A stretch of 64,000 nucleotides of DNA, from contig NZ_JAUFPZ010000002.1 of the NCBI RefSeq assembly GCF_030409505.1, positions 2,301,501 through 2,365,500 on the forward strand. The letters are read 5' to 3'. Origin of the DNA: Zunongwangia endophytica. Its GTDB lineage: Bacteria; Bacteroidota; Bacteroidia; Flavobacteriales; Flavobacteriaceae. Both the position numbers and the translations under genes were made by a program. The notes beneath the pieces are model-generated. The model worked only from the letters and a program-made list of their open reading frames with translations. It did no database searches and was not told where the DNA came from. Shown here piece by piece: positions 34,471-43,953 of this stretch. The first letter of the stretch is position 1, and each line of letters starts with the position of its first letter.

Positions 34471-35979
34471 TTATGAATTTTTATTCTTTACAGCATCGAT
34501 CATAGCAATAAGTTTTTTTCTTTCCACTTCAAGATTTCCTTCGTAACCTTTGATCTTATATCTAATATTACCTTCTCCGTCGATTATAAATTTATACGGA
34601 ATAGCCTTAACCTGATAAGCTTTAGCCATTTTAAAAGCATCGCTATTATCCTTGGTATCTAAAAACATTTCAAAATCATACGAATTTGAATTCAGCAGCT
34701 TTTCAATTTCAGGCTTTACATCAGATGGCGATCCAGATTCCATCGTATTGACGAAAAGGAACTTGATATTCGGATCATCCTTATAGTGATCTTTTACTTG
34801 TTGCATTGCCGGAAAAGAAGCTTTGCAGGGAGCACACCAGGTCGCCCAAAAATCTACAATTAGAATTTTACCTTTTAAGTCTGACGAAGAAACTTCAGTT
34901 CCATTTAGCTTCTGTAAACTGAATGCCGGCGCTTTTTCAGAAATCATATTTTTCTTTACTTCTTCGACTAAAGCAGCGTCCATCTCATTTTCCATCTTCG
35001 TCTCTAAATCTGCAAAATCTTGTTTGTTACCCTGCGTTTCTAAAAACAATCGTTTAAATCTGGGATAGTTAGCTTCTGCAACTTCATTATGCATTTTCAC
35101 CACTTCTGTTAGTTGCTGAAATGCTTTTTGGTCCTCGCCTAATGCTTCCAGACAATCGGCATATTTTAGATTTATTTCAGCATCTGAAAAATCTATGCGA
35201 TTCTGGTATTTTTCGAAGTAAACGATTGCTTCTTCACACTGATTAGTTTCTTCTAGCAAAATAGCATAAAGTCTAATTGCATCATTATGCCTGTTTACAA
35301 CCGATATCTTAGCTTGCTCGGGTATATCTGTCTTATTTTCCCATTTCTTAGCTATACGAATTATGATCTCTAAACAAGCCTTTGTTTCTTCTATTTTACC
35401 ATTATTATAGAGTACGCCAGCTAAATTATATAGCGCGGTAGCTTTTGAAGGGTGATCTAAAAAACGAGATTTTAAAGCATCGGTAACCTCAGCTTTATTT
35501 TGAACAACACTTTTCTCTAAAAGATAAAAAAGAGCGATATTATATATATCCTGATCTAAAAAAGAATAGCTCGCAGGTGGAAATTGCTTCACCCAAGCAT
35601 CGTAAGTAGCTAACTGATCGTTTAGACTATCTTTGGAAAATATATTTTGATATGCTGAAAATCTAGCCTGTGTTCCTTTCGGAAATTTGGCTACCGCTAT
35701 TTTAGTTAGCGAATCTACTTTATCAGGTTTATTAAGACCGTAGTAATAATCGTAGGTTAGCTTAATTTTCGACTCATCCTCGCTTTTACTTAATTCTTCC
35801 AACTTTTTTAGAAGAAGTTCTTGAGACGATTCTCGCTCTGAGGTTAATAATGAGTCTAAAACAACTCTAATATCTTCTTCTTTTTGATCAGAAAAAGCTA
35901 TAGAATTTGAATCTTTTTTACAAGCCGTAAACCCCAGCAAAGCTGAAGTTACGGCTATATATAAAGTTTTTTTTATCAT
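34471..35979 (-). CDS. TlpA-like thioredoxin lipoprotein with a long helical N-terminal region
   Basis: The 502-residue protein has a lipoprotein signal (LGFTACKKD, cysteine after Ala). A helical region rich in Glu/Lys with weak TPR-like character follows, and then a TlpA/AhpC-type thioredoxin domain from about residue 345 with the catalytic pair in WCAPCK near 380. It would be a membrane-bound thiol reductase of the periplasm. It starts seven bases after susD ends, inside the SusCD row. A role in reducing disulfides of imported peptides or of the transporter is possible. I cannot choose. Confidence 0.88.
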   Translation of the reverse strand: MIKKTLYIAVTSALLGFTACKKDSNSIAFSDQKEEDIRVVLDSLLTSERESSQELLLKKLEELSKSEDESKIKLTYDYYYGLNKPDKVDSLTKIAVAKFPKGTQARFSAYQNIFSKDSLNDQLATYDAWVKQFPPASYSFLDQDIYNIALFYLLEKSVVQNKAEVTDALKSRFLDHPSKATALYNLAGVLYNNGKIEETKACLEIIIRIAKKWENKTDIPEQAKISVVNRHNDAIRLYAILLEETNQCEEAIVYFEKYQNRIDFSDAEINLKYADCLEALGEDQKAFQQLTEVVKMHNEVAEANYPRFKRLFLETQGNKQDFADLETKMENEMDAALVEEVKKNMISEKAPAFSLQKLNGTEVSSSDLKGKILIVDFWATWCAPCKASFPAMQQVKDHYKDDPNIKFLFVNTMESGSPSDVKPEIEKLLNSNSYDFEMFLDTKDNSDAFKMAKAYQVKAIPYKFIIDGEGNIRYKIKGYEGNLEVERKKLIAMIDAVKNKNS

Positions 35980-35985
35980 GGAAGC

Positions 35986-37416
35986 TTAGTATCCTTCGGT
36001 TTGTTCTAAGTTAGGATTCGCATTTATTTCGCTATATGATATAGGCCAAAATTGTTTATAGCTATCCCATGTTACCTCGCCAAACTTAGTCTTGTCTGTA
36101 ACAACATCATTCATTACCTCATCGATCGTATTTGTTCTTTTTAGATCAAAAAATCGATAACCGCCTTCAGCAAAAAACTCAGTTCTGCGCTCTTTCGCAA
36201 TCGCTGCTAAGACTTCTTCACTAGAATTTGCTGTAATATCAGGTAATCCTGCGCGATTACGCACAGCATTGATACTTGTAACTGCAGCTCCTAAATCTCC
36301 CATTTCAGCATTTGCTTCAGCATTTATTAAATACTGTTCTGCAATACGTAATATCGCACTTGCTTCTTCTCCTGCGGTTTGTGTTTGATATTTATAAGGT
36401 AAATAATAAGTAGTATCTGGTAATTCTACTGGATACACCCAATTTTGAAAACGAAGGTCTCCTTCTTCAAAAACATCTAATTGACTTTCGCTTAAATATA
36501 CGGGTGCATTTCCGAATTCAACTTCAACAGGACTAAAACCGTAATTCCATCCAAAATAAATATTGTAGTCTGGAACGTATTTCATGTAAGAATCAGGATT
36601 ATTATTTGGCATTAACTCCCAAATCATAGCGCCACTATCAGTTTTAAAAACATTCTCTGTATCAACTAAGGATTGTCCTGATTGATCTAATATAGCTGAT
36701 GAAATTTCCGCTGCCTCTTCCCAATTCTCGGTTTGCAAAAGAACTCTCGACAACAATGCTTGTGCAGCAGTTTTATTAGGTCTTGCCTGAGATGAAGTTT
36801 CTAAACCATCGCTGGTTACATAACTTTCAGAAAGTAAAGATTCAGCCATCTCTAAATCAGCGATTATCTGCTGAAATGCTTCTTCCTGAGGCTGTCTTGA
36901 TAATGTATTATTAACCTCGTAGTCTGAGGTTGTAGGTAAAGCTATGTCGCCATATATATTTGTTAAGTAATAGAAACTAAACGCTCTTAAAAAATAAGCT
37001 TCTCCTAAGTATTGATCTTTATTAGAAAGCGTAGCACTTGTATCATTTATTCCCTCTATGATCGCATTTACACGATATACTAGAGGATAAAAATCTGACC
37101 AAACGCTAGGAGCTTGATTACTATTTAAATCGTTATTATAAAAACGTTGATAAAATGCCGCATTATTAAGATTCAAAGTAAACTCATCTGTATAAAGCCC
37201 TGTATATAAAGATAGGTTCGATAAATAATAATTTACGGATAACTGCGCTAAAACCCCATTAATAGTAGTCGCTGTGGTAGCGTCGTTTACAAAGGTATTT
37301 TCTTCATAAAATGCATTAGACGGTGCTGGAATATCTAAATAATCCTCGCAACTGGATAGAGATAAGGCGACTCCTAAAAACGCAATTAATTTTATGTTAT
37401 ATATGTTGATTTTCAT
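35986..37416 (-). CDS. SusD/RagB-family surface lipoprotein
   Basis: The 476-residue protein has the lipoprotein signal LSLSSCEDYLDIP, the classic SusD start. It contains the family stretches RAFSFYYLTNIYGDIALP and RNRAGLPDITANSSEEVLAAIAKERRTEFFAEGGYRFFDLKR. SusD proteins bind the substrate on the cell surface and hand it to the SusC channel. Here susC is directly upstream (24 bases away), so both form one pair. The ligand is unknown; no glycoside hydrolase is nearby, but a peptidase is. Confidence 0.96.
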   Translation of the reverse strand: MKINIYNIKLIAFLGVALSLSSCEDYLDIPAPSNAFYEENTFVNDATTATTINGVLAQLSVNYYLSNLSLYTGLYTDEFTLNLNNAAFYQRFYNNDLNSNQAPSVWSDFYPLVYRVNAIIEGINDTSATLSNKDQYLGEAYFLRAFSFYYLTNIYGDIALPTTSDYEVNNTLSRQPQEEAFQQIIADLEMAESLLSESYVTSDGLETSSQARPNKTAAQALLSRVLLQTENWEEAAEISSAILDQSGQSLVDTENVFKTDSGAMIWELMPNNNPDSYMKYVPDYNIYFGWNYGFSPVEVEFGNAPVYLSESQLDVFEEGDLRFQNWVYPVELPDTTYYLPYKYQTQTAGEEASAILRIAEQYLINAEANAEMGDLGAAVTSINAVRNRAGLPDITANSSEEVLAAIAKERRTEFFAEGGYRFFDLKRTNTIDEVMNDVVTDKTKFGEVTWDSYKQFWPISYSEINANPNLEQTEGY

Positions 37417-37440
37417 ATTTTCTGAATTTTATATTGAAGA

Positions 37441-40400
37441 CTACAAAGTGAAATTAAGACCGAAAACTACTGTGCGTAAAGGTGCCGCACCTGCAGCAAG
37501 CGTTTCGGGATCGTAGCCATCATAATTTGAAATGGTTAAAAGATTTTGCCCTTGCAAATAGACACGTATACTATTGAAGTTGATTTTATCTGTAATCTCT
37601 GAAGGAAAATCATAACTTAAATTCACATTCTGCAATCGAGCATAAGTTGCATCTGAATAAGCTCCTGTACTAGCTTTAAAATTAGCAAAATTGGTATATC
37701 CTAAATAGCCAGCTCTTGGTTTCGCTACATTTGTTATATCTCCCGGTTGTTGCCAGCGAGCATCGTAAATTTCCTTTGCTATGTTCATATTCATTGTACC
37801 TGGCTGATCAGATTGCGAACCAACAAAGTTAAGCGCCTTCCTTTTTGTAAAAGTGAATAAAACACTTAGGTTAAAGTTTTTGTAGTTAAAACTGTTTTGG
37901 AATCCTCCAAAAAATTTCGGGTTTAGGTCGACAAATTCAGTTCTATCAATATTATTATTTAATACAGTACCTGATTCCCATTCACCAATTTCATTATCTG
38001 TGATTTGCCCATCACCATTCAAATCCTTCCAAAAATTATAATTACCTGTTTCAGGATTAACCCCCTGGTAATTATATAGTCTCTTCCCGTTTACGGATTC
38101 ACCAATTTTATAATCTAGCGACGGTAACGCTGCTTCGCCATTTGGGTAAGAAACCAATTTGTTTTTTGCTACCGTAATATTAAAACTGGTAGACCAATTA
38201 AAATTGTCTGATACAATGTTTTTAGTGTTTAAGGTTATTTCGTGTCCCCAGTTTCTTACCTCGGCAGGAGAATTCATCGTAACCGTATTAACGCCAGTCA
38301 CAATGGACAGAGGGAAAGCTACTAATTGATCGTTAGAGGTATTATCATAATAACTTTCAGTTACCGCAACCCTACCTTCAAAAAGTTCTAAATTTACGGC
38401 AATTTCCGATTTTTTAGTTTTCTCCCAATGTAAATTAGGGTTTGCAGGTCCGCTTGCTAAGAATCCCCTATTGCCATTGTAGGAAAATCCAGAATTATAA
38501 ATTGTTTTATATTGATAATTATTAATTCCATCAATACCACTGGTTCCATAACTTCCTCGAAGTTTTGCAAAACTTATAAAGTCAATAGATTCTGCAAACC
38601 AGTTTTCCTCACTTAAAATCCATCCAGCACCAATAGACCAGAAGGTTCCAAAACGATTACCCGATCCGAATTTGGTAGAACCGTCTCTTCTTATATTGAA
38701 ATTTAAAAGGTATCTATTAGCTAGATTATAATTTAATATTCCAAATGCTCCGATATAGCGATTCGTTAAGCTCCTATATTTACTATTTATATTTTCGGGA
38801 TCTGCCATTGTAGGATTCTTGATCACTGCTTCATTCAGAAGTTCAGTACCATAGATATCACTTTTTTCAGTCAACTTATCCATAATAGTTGCACCTACCT
38901 TAGCTGTTATTTCACCAAAATCTCCTAAGCTGGTATTATAACTAATATTCGGCTCTATCGTTAATGTTCTCATTTTAGAGATACTCAACTCACTAGAACT
39001 AGTTTGCCAGCTATTTGGATGATAATAAGTATCCGGTTTCGCAAATACCTCATTAGAAGATAAAATATTGATCCCAACCAAAGTACTAATCTCAAGACCT
39101 TTTACTGGTATATACTTCAAATCCAGATTTGAAATTAAATTATCTGTTTTATTCTCATGAATTAATTCATAGATAGAAGCAGGGTTTCGAGCTACATTAG
39201 TATCATCATAATCAGTCCAATTTAAGCTACCATCTTCATTATATACATCAGGTCCATTTGGTGCATAAAGCAAATAAGAATTATTAAATGGTATTATTGT
39301 ATTTTTAGTTGTATTATAAGTTCCTGTTAATCCTAAATTAAATTTACGGTCATTACTATTTAAGTTAAGATTAAAGTGAAGACCACCAGTTTCATTATCA
39401 CCATTGGCATTTTGTATATTTTCTTGAGAATTGTAATTAGCGCGGATAACATAAGAAACGTTTTCGCTCCCTCCTGAGTAACTCACATTATTAACAGTAG
39501 TAAATGCAGCACCATCCAAAAGGTTATCGGTCCAATCGGTTTGATTATTTGGATCCCATCTCCCATTTACATCCCAGTCACCTACTCCAGGAGTTAACCC
39601 CGCATTCTCTATAGCTTCTCGTCTAAAATTCAAATAATCCTCAGTATTCAAAAGCTCTGGACTTTTCCCTCTAAAAGAAACTCCGTTTCTAGAAGAGAAC
39701 GAAATTTGCGCTTTCCCTACACGTCCTTTTTTAGTAGTAATTACGATCACTCCATTAGAACCTTGCGATCCATAAATTGCGGTAGCATCAGCATCCTTTA
39801 GGAAGTTGATATTTTCTATATTATTTGGATCTATAAAATTTAAAGCATTCCCTCCACTCAAAGTACCAGTTTCGGAAGCTGTGGGTAAAGAACCATAAGG
39901 ATATCTTACACCATCAATAACTACAAGAGGATCTCTATTTGAAACAGCGCTAATAGAATTTTGACCTCTCATCTGTATACTAACTGGAGATCCGGGTTGA
40001 CCATTTGTTTGTTGAATAAAAACACCTGGCACTTTACCCTGAACGGCTTCTAAAACATTTGTAACCGGGCTTTTTTGAATTTCCTCTCCCGTTATAGTTA
40101 CAATATTACCTGTGGTAAGCCTCTTTGAAGTTTTACCGTAAGCAGTAACCTGCACCGCATCTAAACCGCTAACAGATTCCTTCATTACGATATCTAAAGG
40201 TTCTTCGTCACTTATTTTAACAGATACCTTTTCATAACCGATATAACTATACTCAAGTGTCTCCCCAATTGCAGCCGTTATGGTATACTTACCATTCTCA
40301 TCTGTTATTACGCCTCGGTTTTTATCCTTTATTCTTACAGTAACTCCCATCAAAGGTTCCCCGTCAACGTTAGTTATTCTTCCGTTAACAAGACTTTGTA

Positions 40401-40806
40401 CATTCTTGGTCTCTCTAGGATTCGTAGTTGTAGATTCTAAAGATGGCTTGCTAGGCTTAAGAATAATTTGCGTATCATTTAGAGAAAAATCAATACCTGT
40501 CGTTGAAAAAACTTCAGTTAAAATATCTTCTAAAGGTTCATCTTTTGCTTCAACATTCACTTTCTGCGATAGATCAATATCGCCTACATGATATAGAAAA
40601 GAATATTCAGTAATTTTTTCAATCTTATTAAAAAGTCTTTTTAAGCTAATTTGTTGCTCATCTATAGAAACTTTTACCGATTGTGAGGATGCACTAGCTT
40701 GAATACTTAAAACTGAAAACAACAACGTAATCAGACTTAACTTTAAGGTGTAGTTAAATTTGGGCCATAACATCCTAAGCCCTTCTGCAATAGAATTTTT
40801 TTTCAT
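37441..40806 (-). CDS. SusC/RagA TonB-dependent receptor with STN signalling domain
   Basis: The 1121-residue outer-membrane protein has a signal peptide. An STN domain (roughly residues 40-115, VKVSIDEQQISLKRLFNKIEK onward) follows, then a carboxypeptidase-like domain (VTVRIKDKNRGVITDENGKY), a plug and a barrel ending with VVFGLNFTL. The STN domain is the part that talks to FecR-type anti-sigma factors, and such a gene lies directly upstream. The pair with susD makes a nutrient importer whose substrate is likely a peptide, inferred from the M16 gene. Confidence 0.96.
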   Translation of the reverse strand: MKKNSIAEGLRMLWPKFNYTLKLSLITLLFSVLSIQASASSQSVKVSIDEQQISLKRLFNKIEKITEYSFLYHVGDIDLSQKVNVEAKDEPLEDILTEVFSTTGIDFSLNDTQIILKPSKPSLESTTTNPRETKNVQSLVNGRITNVDGEPLMGVTVRIKDKNRGVITDENGKYTITAAIGETLEYSYIGYEKVSVKISDEEPLDIVMKESVSGLDAVQVTAYGKTSKRLTTGNIVTITGEEIQKSPVTNVLEAVQGKVPGVFIQQTNGQPGSPVSIQMRGQNSISAVSNRDPLVVIDGVRYPYGSLPTASETGTLSGGNALNFIDPNNIENINFLKDADATAIYGSQGSNGVIVITTKKGRVGKAQISFSSRNGVSFRGKSPELLNTEDYLNFRREAIENAGLTPGVGDWDVNGRWDPNNQTDWTDNLLDGAAFTTVNNVSYSGGSENVSYVIRANYNSQENIQNANGDNETGGLHFNLNLNSNDRKFNLGLTGTYNTTKNTIIPFNNSYLLYAPNGPDVYNEDGSLNWTDYDDTNVARNPASIYELIHENKTDNLISNLDLKYIPVKGLEISTLVGINILSSNEVFAKPDTYYHPNSWQTSSSELSISKMRTLTIEPNISYNTSLGDFGEITAKVGATIMDKLTEKSDIYGTELLNEAVIKNPTMADPENINSKYRSLTNRYIGAFGILNYNLANRYLLNFNIRRDGSTKFGSGNRFGTFWSIGAGWILSEENWFAESIDFISFAKLRGSYGTSGIDGINNYQYKTIYNSGFSYNGNRGFLASGPANPNLHWEKTKKSEIAVNLELFEGRVAVTESYYDNTSNDQLVAFPLSIVTGVNTVTMNSPAEVRNWGHEITLNTKNIVSDNFNWSTSFNITVAKNKLVSYPNGEAALPSLDYKIGESVNGKRLYNYQGVNPETGNYNFWKDLNGDGQITDNEIGEWESGTVLNNNIDRTEFVDLNPKFFGGFQNSFNYKNFNLSVLFTFTKRKALNFVGSQSDQPGTMNMNIAKEIYDARWQQPGDITNVAKPRAGYLGYTNFANFKASTGAYSDATYARLQNVNLSYDFPSEITDKINFNSIRVYLQGQNLLTISNYDGYDPETLAAGAAPLRTVVFGLNFTL

Positions 40807-40853
40807 ACTTTTAAATTGTAGATAATTGTGGTTTAATAAATCACGCTATTCCA

Positions 40854-40879
40854 ACAGGATATGTGCCAGCATATCCTGT
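40854..40879 (-). promoter_or_regulatory. Hairpin between fecR and susC
   Basis: ACAGGATATG (40854-40863) and CATATCCTGT (40870-40879) make a perfect 10-base stem five bases after the fecR stop. On the transcribed minus strand no U run follows, so it is not a regular terminator. It may shield or process the mRNA between the regulator and transporter genes. Confidence 0.5.
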
Positions 40880-40883
40880 TTTT

Positions 40884-41996
40884 TTAACGTATGATCACTT
40901 CATTTTTACTAATAGAATATTGGAAATTATAACTCTGTTTAAATGATTCTAAAATTTTATTGATACTTTCATTTTCAAATTTTGCTGTAAAACGTTCTTG
41001 TTTTAAATTCTCGTTTTCAAATTTTACGTGCATATCAAATTTACGCTCCAGTGTATTTGCTATATCCTCAAAAGAGCGTTCTTCAAAAACCAACCTTCCG
41101 TCCATCCACGCCGTATAAACATCGGTATCAACTTCAGACGTTCTAAGCGTTTTGGAAGACTTCGAATAATTTGCCATCATCCCTGGATTTAAATAAACCG
41201 TAGCTTCATTCGGCCTTTCAACAGCAACTTTACCATCTATCAACACCGCAGTAGTGTACGAGTTATTTTTATAAGCACTAAAATTGAAGCTTGTACCCAA
41301 CACCTCTATATCCAATTGATCTCCATGCACAATAAATGGTCGTGTTTCATCATGAAAAACCTCAAAATAAGCCTCTCCTTCTATTCGTACTTCTCTATTT
41401 TCATTTGGTTTAAAACCTGTTGGATAATATAATTTACTGGCAGAATTAAGATGAACTATACTTCCGTCTGCAAGTTCCACTACCATTTTCTTTCCTTTAG
41501 GAACCTTCAAGGTATTTTGACTAATAGCCATAGTATTCGCAAGCGCTGAATATTTTATGGTATCTCCTTTTTGCTGCACTAAGACTTCGTCAGCTTCAGT
41601 TTTTATCTGAAAATCTGTATTTTTTAGCACTTCTTTAGCGCCATCTGCCATTTCTATAGTTACGTATTGCTCTTCCTCACTAACAGTGTTCTTCTGAAAA
41701 AAGAAAAACAAAGTAGCTCCCAGAGCAACAACCAATACAGCTGCAATACTTAAGTAGCTTCTATAGTTTATCGATCTTACCGGTGTTGTAGCTTGTTTGA
41801 TATTATTTAATACCTTCGCTTTATTATTGCTGCTTTTTTGTATTCGTTCTAAACTCAGCTCATAATTAAAGCCTACCATTTTCTTAAAATGGACTTTGTT
41901 TTGATCGAATTTCAAAAGACGATTTAGTTCTTCCAGCTCTTTGGAAGTAATTTCACCGTCAATATATCTTTCAATTAAATATTCTAATTCTTTCAT
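40884..41996 (-). CDS. FecR-family anti-sigma factor
   Basis: The 370-residue protein has a cytosolic N-terminal region (LIERYIDGEITSKELEELNRLL), a transmembrane helix near residues 81-100 (SIAAVLVVALGATLFFFF) and the periplasmic FecR domain (VPKGKKMVVELADGSIVHLNSASKLYYPTGF). The C-terminal DUF4974-like part contains FEERSFEDIANTLERKFDMHVKF. It holds its ECF sigma factor until the SusC STN domain signals substrate binding. The sigma gene is divergent, 267 bases away, and susC is next in line. Confidence 0.95.
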   Translation of the reverse strand: MKELEYLIERYIDGEITSKELEELNRLLKFDQNKVHFKKMVGFNYELSLERIQKSSNNKAKVLNNIKQATTPVRSINYRSYLSIAAVLVVALGATLFFFFQKNTVSEEEQYVTIEMADGAKEVLKNTDFQIKTEADEVLVQQKGDTIKYSALANTMAISQNTLKVPKGKKMVVELADGSIVHLNSASKLYYPTGFKPNENREVRIEGEAYFEVFHDETRPFIVHGDQLDIEVLGTSFNFSAYKNNSYTTAVLIDGKVAVERPNEATVYLNPGMMANYSKSSKTLRTSEVDTDVYTAWMDGRLVFEERSFEDIANTLERKFDMHVKFENENLKQERFTAKFENESINKILESFKQSYNFQYSISKNEVIIR

Positions 41997-42263
41997 TTCA
42001 GCTTCAACTATGCACTGTTTTACTTAAAAACGTTTTAGATCGGCAAATCCCCTGCTCAAATTTTGATTTTTTTCACATTATTCAAATTAATATTAAATTA
42101 TAGTTAATAGAAGTGTTATATTAAAAAATGATTAATTTAAGTAAACATAAAAGTGCTTTAAATAATAAATCTTCAACCGATTTGTTCGCATTTCTTTCAA
42201 CTCATTACATTTTCAAACAAAAATTAGAGCTGTGGAAGAAGAATTTCATAGAGTTGTTTACTT

Positions 42264-42860
42264 TTGAAGACATTCCCGGAAATCAGAAATAAAGTGTCTA
42301 CCTCTCAATATTCTAAAAATGAAGAGTTTCTTATTTCGCTAAAGAAAAGCGATGAGAATACTTTTGGGCATATTTTTGAAACCTTCTATGAAAAACTTTT
42401 AGCTTTTACTATTGGGTACACTAGAGACAAAGCAATAGCTGAAGATATCGTACAACAAAGTTTTATAAAACTGTGGGAGAAAAGAAAAGATTTAGCTGAT
42501 GATACTATGATCGATGCTTATTTGTTTACACTTTGTAGAAATAAGTTTATAGATAAATATAGAAAAGAGCGGAAAATTGTTTTGCTAACCGATGAATTAT
42601 ACCTTGAAAGTGCTTTAGAATCTGAAAATGAATCAGATGAAAAAACAGCTTATAAAAAGCAACTTCTACATAAAGCTATTACAAAATTGCCTGAAAAATG
42701 TAAGGAGGTTTTTCTATTGAAGCAGAAAGAAAATCTAAGAAATAAAGAGATCGCAGCTTATTTAAAAATTTCTGAAAAAACCGTCGAAGATCATATTTCC
42801 AGAGCGATGCGCCTTTTAAGAAAAGAATTGTTGATTTTCCTTATTTTTATGTTTCTTTAA
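42264..42860 (+). CDS. ECF sigma factor of the SusCD-linked type
   Basis: The 198-residue frame contains region 2 (GHIFETFYEKLLAFTIGYTRDKAIAEDIVQQSFIKLW) and region 4 (LPEKCKEVFLLKQKENLRNKEIAAYLKISEKTVEDHISRAMRLLRKEL), as in Bacteroidota ECF sigma factors. It would direct transcription of the fecR-susC row on the opposite strand. The frame begins at TTG 42264; a GTG at 42294 gives a protein of 188 residues and is as likely. No ATG fits, so the start is uncertain. Confidence 0.9.
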   Translation: MKTFPEIRNKVSTSQYSKNEEFLISLKKSDENTFGHIFETFYEKLLAFTIGYTRDKAIAEDIVQQSFIKLWEKRKDLADDTMIDAYLFTLCRNKFIDKYRKERKIVLLTDELYLESALESENESDEKTAYKKQLLHKAITKLPEKCKEVFLLKQKENLRNKEIAAYLKISEKTVEDHISRAMRLLRKELLIFLIFMFL

Positions 42861-42879
42861 TAAAACGATCTTTTCACTT

Positions 42880-43917
42880 TTAGTTGATATATCCATTTTG
42901 GCGGGCATGTGCTACAGCTTCAGCAGAAGTGTTTACCATAAGCACAGGCGTAGAATCAAAATTATCGATAATGCTCTTAACACGATTCATACTTTTTTTG
43001 TTCGAAACGCTCCTTAGATAAATTGCTAGAATTCGATCGGAGTGTTGTGCTGCAATTTCAGTATAAATCGTAGCATCATGTTCCCCACTATCCCCTATTA
43101 AAATAAACTTTAGATCTGGATAAGTATTCAGGATATTAAAAATCTCTCGTTGTTTGTGTGGCTTCTCGGGCTTTATCGTCGTATCGAAAGGTGTTCTTAT
43201 ATCTCGTAGTAAAATTGGTCCTTTTGGGAATCCATTATAATCCAAAAACAACTTAAGATATTCGTACATATTCCACGGGCTGTTACTTAGATAAAACATA
43301 GGATTACGATTTCCTTCGGCTTTTCCTTTATGTAACAACTTATATAAATCTGGCGCTCCTTTTAAAGGCATGCGTTTATAAGCATTGGTCAATAAGGAAT
43401 TTTTCAGCAGTCGCCATTTTAGAAAAGAGGTAACACCTGTATGCAAAATAGTATCATCAATATCACTAATCACTCCATATTCAGCATCTGCAGAAGGTAT
43501 TAAAAACTGCCCTTCGAATGGATCTCCTAAAAGTTCGGTTTTTGGTTCTAGCTCTTCACGATAATATAAATGGTAATCTACCCAACCTTCATCATTCGAT
43601 AATTCAGAAATATTATTTTCTAAAGTTTGATTGAAAAGAAAATATCCTTCATCATTGGTAGTAGTTTCCAACTTGATTTTCCCTGGAAGTTCTAGTTCGA
43701 TTTTAGCATCAGGAATTTCAAAACTATCAAACTGTTTGTACGTATTAACGAAGGTTTTCCAGGTCTTTTGATCCTGATGAATTTTTAAAGGGGCGTTATC
43801 TAACACACGGCCTTTCACAAAAAGCCTGGAATACGTGCCATAACTTCTATAAGGAACAATTAATACCTGATCCAAATTGCGATATCTGCCTAATAATTTT
43901 TTTACTCTTTTAAACAT
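42880..43917 (-). CDS. App1-type phosphatase (DUF2183)
   Basis: The 345-residue protein has a domain of about 140 residues at the start and a haloacid-dehalogenase-like catalytic domain, with the acidic motif SDIDDTILHTG (Asp152, Asp154) and FYLSNSPWNMYEYL. The yeast relative App1 is a phosphatidate phosphatase; in bacteria, the substrate is not settled. It ends close to the ECF gene on the other strand and lies 36 bases downstream of ligD, so it could share the ku-ligD transcript. Confidence 0.82.
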   Translation of the reverse strand: MFKRVKKLLGRYRNLDQVLIVPYRSYGTYSRLFVKGRVLDNAPLKIHQDQKTWKTFVNTYKQFDSFEIPDAKIELELPGKIKLETTTNDEGYFLFNQTLENNISELSNDEGWVDYHLYYREELEPKTELLGDPFEGQFLIPSADAEYGVISDIDDTILHTGVTSFLKWRLLKNSLLTNAYKRMPLKGAPDLYKLLHKGKAEGNRNPMFYLSNSPWNMYEYLKLFLDYNGFPKGPILLRDIRTPFDTTIKPEKPHKQREIFNILNTYPDLKFILIGDSGEHDATIYTEIAAQHSDRILAIYLRSVSNKKSMNRVKSIIDNFDSTPVLMVNTSAEAVAHARQNGYIN

Positions 43918-43953
43918 TAAAGTTGTTTAGTTGTTTTTGGAATGAATTAATTT

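Noticed and set aside
40854..40879. Rho-independent terminator in the plus direction
   Set aside because: The U run is on the plus strand, but both flanking genes are on the minus strand, so it is not acting as their terminator.
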